Of a stretch of DNA of 6,619 nt, positions 5,345-6,619 are shown one piece after another. Where the stretch lies: contig JAGCRJ010000172.1 in assembly GCA_017964745.1 (NCBI GenBank), positions 1 to 6,619 on the forward strand, in the 5' to 3' direction. Positions within the stretch are counted from its first letter, which is position 1; each line of letters starts with the position of its first letter. A program made the position numbers and the translations under genes. Source of the DNA: Lachnospiraceae bacterium (GTDB lineage Bacteria > Bacillota > Clostridia > Lachnospirales > Lachnospiraceae). A model generated the notes under the pieces. The model was given only the letters and a program-made list of their open reading frames with translations. It was not told the DNA's origin and searched no databases.

Positions 5345-6619
5345 ATGACAGAGCTCCTTTCAAATCTTAAATCCGTCATAAGGCTCAGATCGCTCAGGGC
5401 ACGGATTTTCCTGATCATCCTGGTTCTGGGGATAGTTCCCTGCATACTCGTAAGAGTTACGATCGTATCCGATTACGAGTCCAGGGCCGTTGAAACTCGC
5501 GTTTCCGCAGTCCAGAACCAGCTTACGATCACAGCCAACCACCTCGTTGCAAATAAGTACATATCAGCACTTACGGGCAGGGCCGATGATTACACCGGCT
5601 CTCTTGACGTTATGGATGCGGAGATCGAAATGCTTTCGAACGTGTACGAAGGCAGGATCATGATCATCGGTGCGAATTTCAAGGTGCTCAAGGATACCTA
5701 CGGAATATCCGAAGGAAAAACGATAATATCCGAAGAGGTCATCAAATGCTTCCAGGGTGTATCGACATCCTACTACGATAAAAACCTCGGCTACATCGAG
5801 CTTACGACACCCATCGCTGACACAACCGCTGAAGGCGGATCCGGAGTCATAAGGGGAGTCATGCTCACATCCATTTCCGATGACAGCATCATCAGCATGG
5901 CGGACGTCCTCGGAAACAACGCATTCATCCTCGAGATCACGATCATCATCCTTGTCGCGGCACTTGCGGCTATCCTTTCGAGATTCCTGGTCAGTCCCGT
6001 CACCACACTTACCGGCCGTATCAATGCGGTAAAGGCGGGCTACAACAACCTGCTCGAACCTGTGGAGGACTGCACCGAGACCGCTCATATATCCGAAGCC
6101 TTCAATAACCTCCTCACGCGTATCAATGCGCTTGATGAGAGCAGGGGAGAATTCGTTGCCAATGTCTCGCACGAGCTTAAGACTCCGATGGCATCGATGA
6201 AGGTTCTTTCCGATTCGCTCCTTGCAAGCCCCGATGCGAGCGTGGAGGATTACAGGGAATTCATGGAGGACATCACCTCCCAGATAGACAGGGAAAACAG
6301 GATCATCACCGATCTTCTCGCACTCGTCAAGATGGACGATACCTCGAGCCAGAACCTCAAGCCCGTACCCACGGACATAAACGAGCTTACCGAGCTTGTA
6401 CTCAAGAGACTCCGTTCCATCGCAAGAAAGCAGAACGTCGATGTTACCTTCGAAACAAAAAGAAAGATAATCGCGGAAGTTGATGAGGTCAAGATCACAT
6501 CACTTATCACAAACCTCGTTGAAAACGCGATCAAATACAATCACGAAAACGGTTGGGTAAGGGTAAGCCTCGATGCGGACCATCAGGATTTCAAGCTCAC
6601 CGTCGAAGACTCGGGACTC
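5345..6619 (+). CDS. Sensor histidine kinase with HAMP domain (3' end outside window)
   Basis: This membrane-bound kinase is the probable partner of the preceding regulator. Reading from the ATG at 5345, the frame stays open for 425 codons to the window edge. Residues 1-18 are cytoplasmic and basic. TM1 is about 20-41 (IFLIILVLGIVPCILV), and an extracytoplasmic sensor domain spans about 42-193. TM2 is about 194-213 (FILEITIIILVAALAAILS). A HAMP domain follows (about 214-266, beginning RFLVSPVTTL). The dimerization/phospho-acceptor segment FVANVSHELKTPM places the phosphorylated histidine at H276. The N box reads NLVENAIKYN (390-399), and the sequence ends in EDSGL, the start of the G1 box. 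The rest of the ATPase domain, normally about 60-80 residues, lies downstream. Only a weak AGGG (5331-5334, 10 nt upstream) precedes the start, which fits translational coupling to the regulator. The ligand is unknown; the sensor domain has no motif that I can name. Confidence 0.92.
   Translation, partial: MTELLSNLKSVIRLRSLRARIFLIILVLGIVPCILVRVTIVSDYESRAVETRVSAVQNQLTITANHLVANKYISALTGRADDYTGSLDVMDAEIEMLSNVYEGRIMIIGANFKVLKDTYGISEGKTIISEEVIKCFQGVSTSYYDKNLGYIELTTPIADTTAEGGSGVIRGVMLTSISDDSIISMADVLGNNAFILEITIIILVAALAAILSRFLVSPVTTLTGRINAVKAGYNNLLEPVEDCTETAHISEAFNNLLTRINALDESRGEFVANVSHELKTPMASMKVLSDSLLASPDASVEDYREFMEDITSQIDRENRIITDLLALVKMDDTSSQNLKPVPTDINELTELVLKRLRSIARKQNVDVTFETKRKIIAEVDEVKITSLITNLVENAIKYNHENGWVRVSLDADHQDFKLTVEDSGL

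Noticed and set aside
5564..6172. Antisense open frame of 202 codons opposite the histidine kinase.
   Set aside because: The sense strand encodes clear TM, HAMP and H-box segments here. The antisense product is rich in Asp/Arg/His with no fold or motif, typical of a shadow frame.

Overview
The window holds seven genes, all on the + strand and tightly packed. Two are cut by the window edges (the first at its 5' end, the last at its 3' end). Base composition looks balanced (about half G+C by eye). Gram-positive traits are strong purine-rich Shine-Dalgarno (SD) sequences, a ComEA-type DNA receptor with a lipobox, and an OmpR-type regulator paired with a HAMP histidine kinase. Together with the wording of ArgB (HGGGKDISKW, NTYNINADDAA) and of the regulator (VDVPVRRLREKIE, TRWGIGYYF), they suggest an anaerobic Clostridia member, probably close to Lachnospiraceae. 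That placement is recall-based inference, not a search result.

Positions 1-2430 are an arginine biosynthesis cluster: the end of argC, then argB and argD. They encode three successive steps that turn N-acetylglutamate into N-acetylornithine (ArgB, ArgC, ArgD). argB and argD overlap by about 8 nt or abut. ArgB has the N-terminal helix and C-terminal signature of arginine-inhibited kinases, so feedback control probably acts there. argJ, often between argC and argB in Firmicutes, is not at that position.

Positions 2431-4618 carry two exported proteins. The first is a 474-residue solute-binding-protein-like protein with a membrane anchor but no lipobox and no ABC permease or ATPase beside it. 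The second is a 213-residue ComEA-like lipoprotein (SLBB plus helix-hairpin-helix). Both leaders before these genes are structured. The first gene has no ordinary SD and is preceded by a 10-bp hairpin and an overlapping short ORF. The second has a near-perfect SD buried in a perfect 6-bp GC-rich hairpin, and an alternative pairing could release it.

Positions 4637-6619 encode a two-component pair: an OmpR/PhoB-family response regulator, then 3 nt later a membrane sensor histidine kinase that runs off the window just after its N box. No convincing promoter or rho-independent terminator was found anywhere, so read-through across the whole window is possible. The middle genes may be controlled mainly at translation. 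A plausible but unproven reading is that the orphan binding protein, the ComEA-like lipoprotein and the two-component system form an envelope sensing/DNA-handling module that happens to follow an arg operon.
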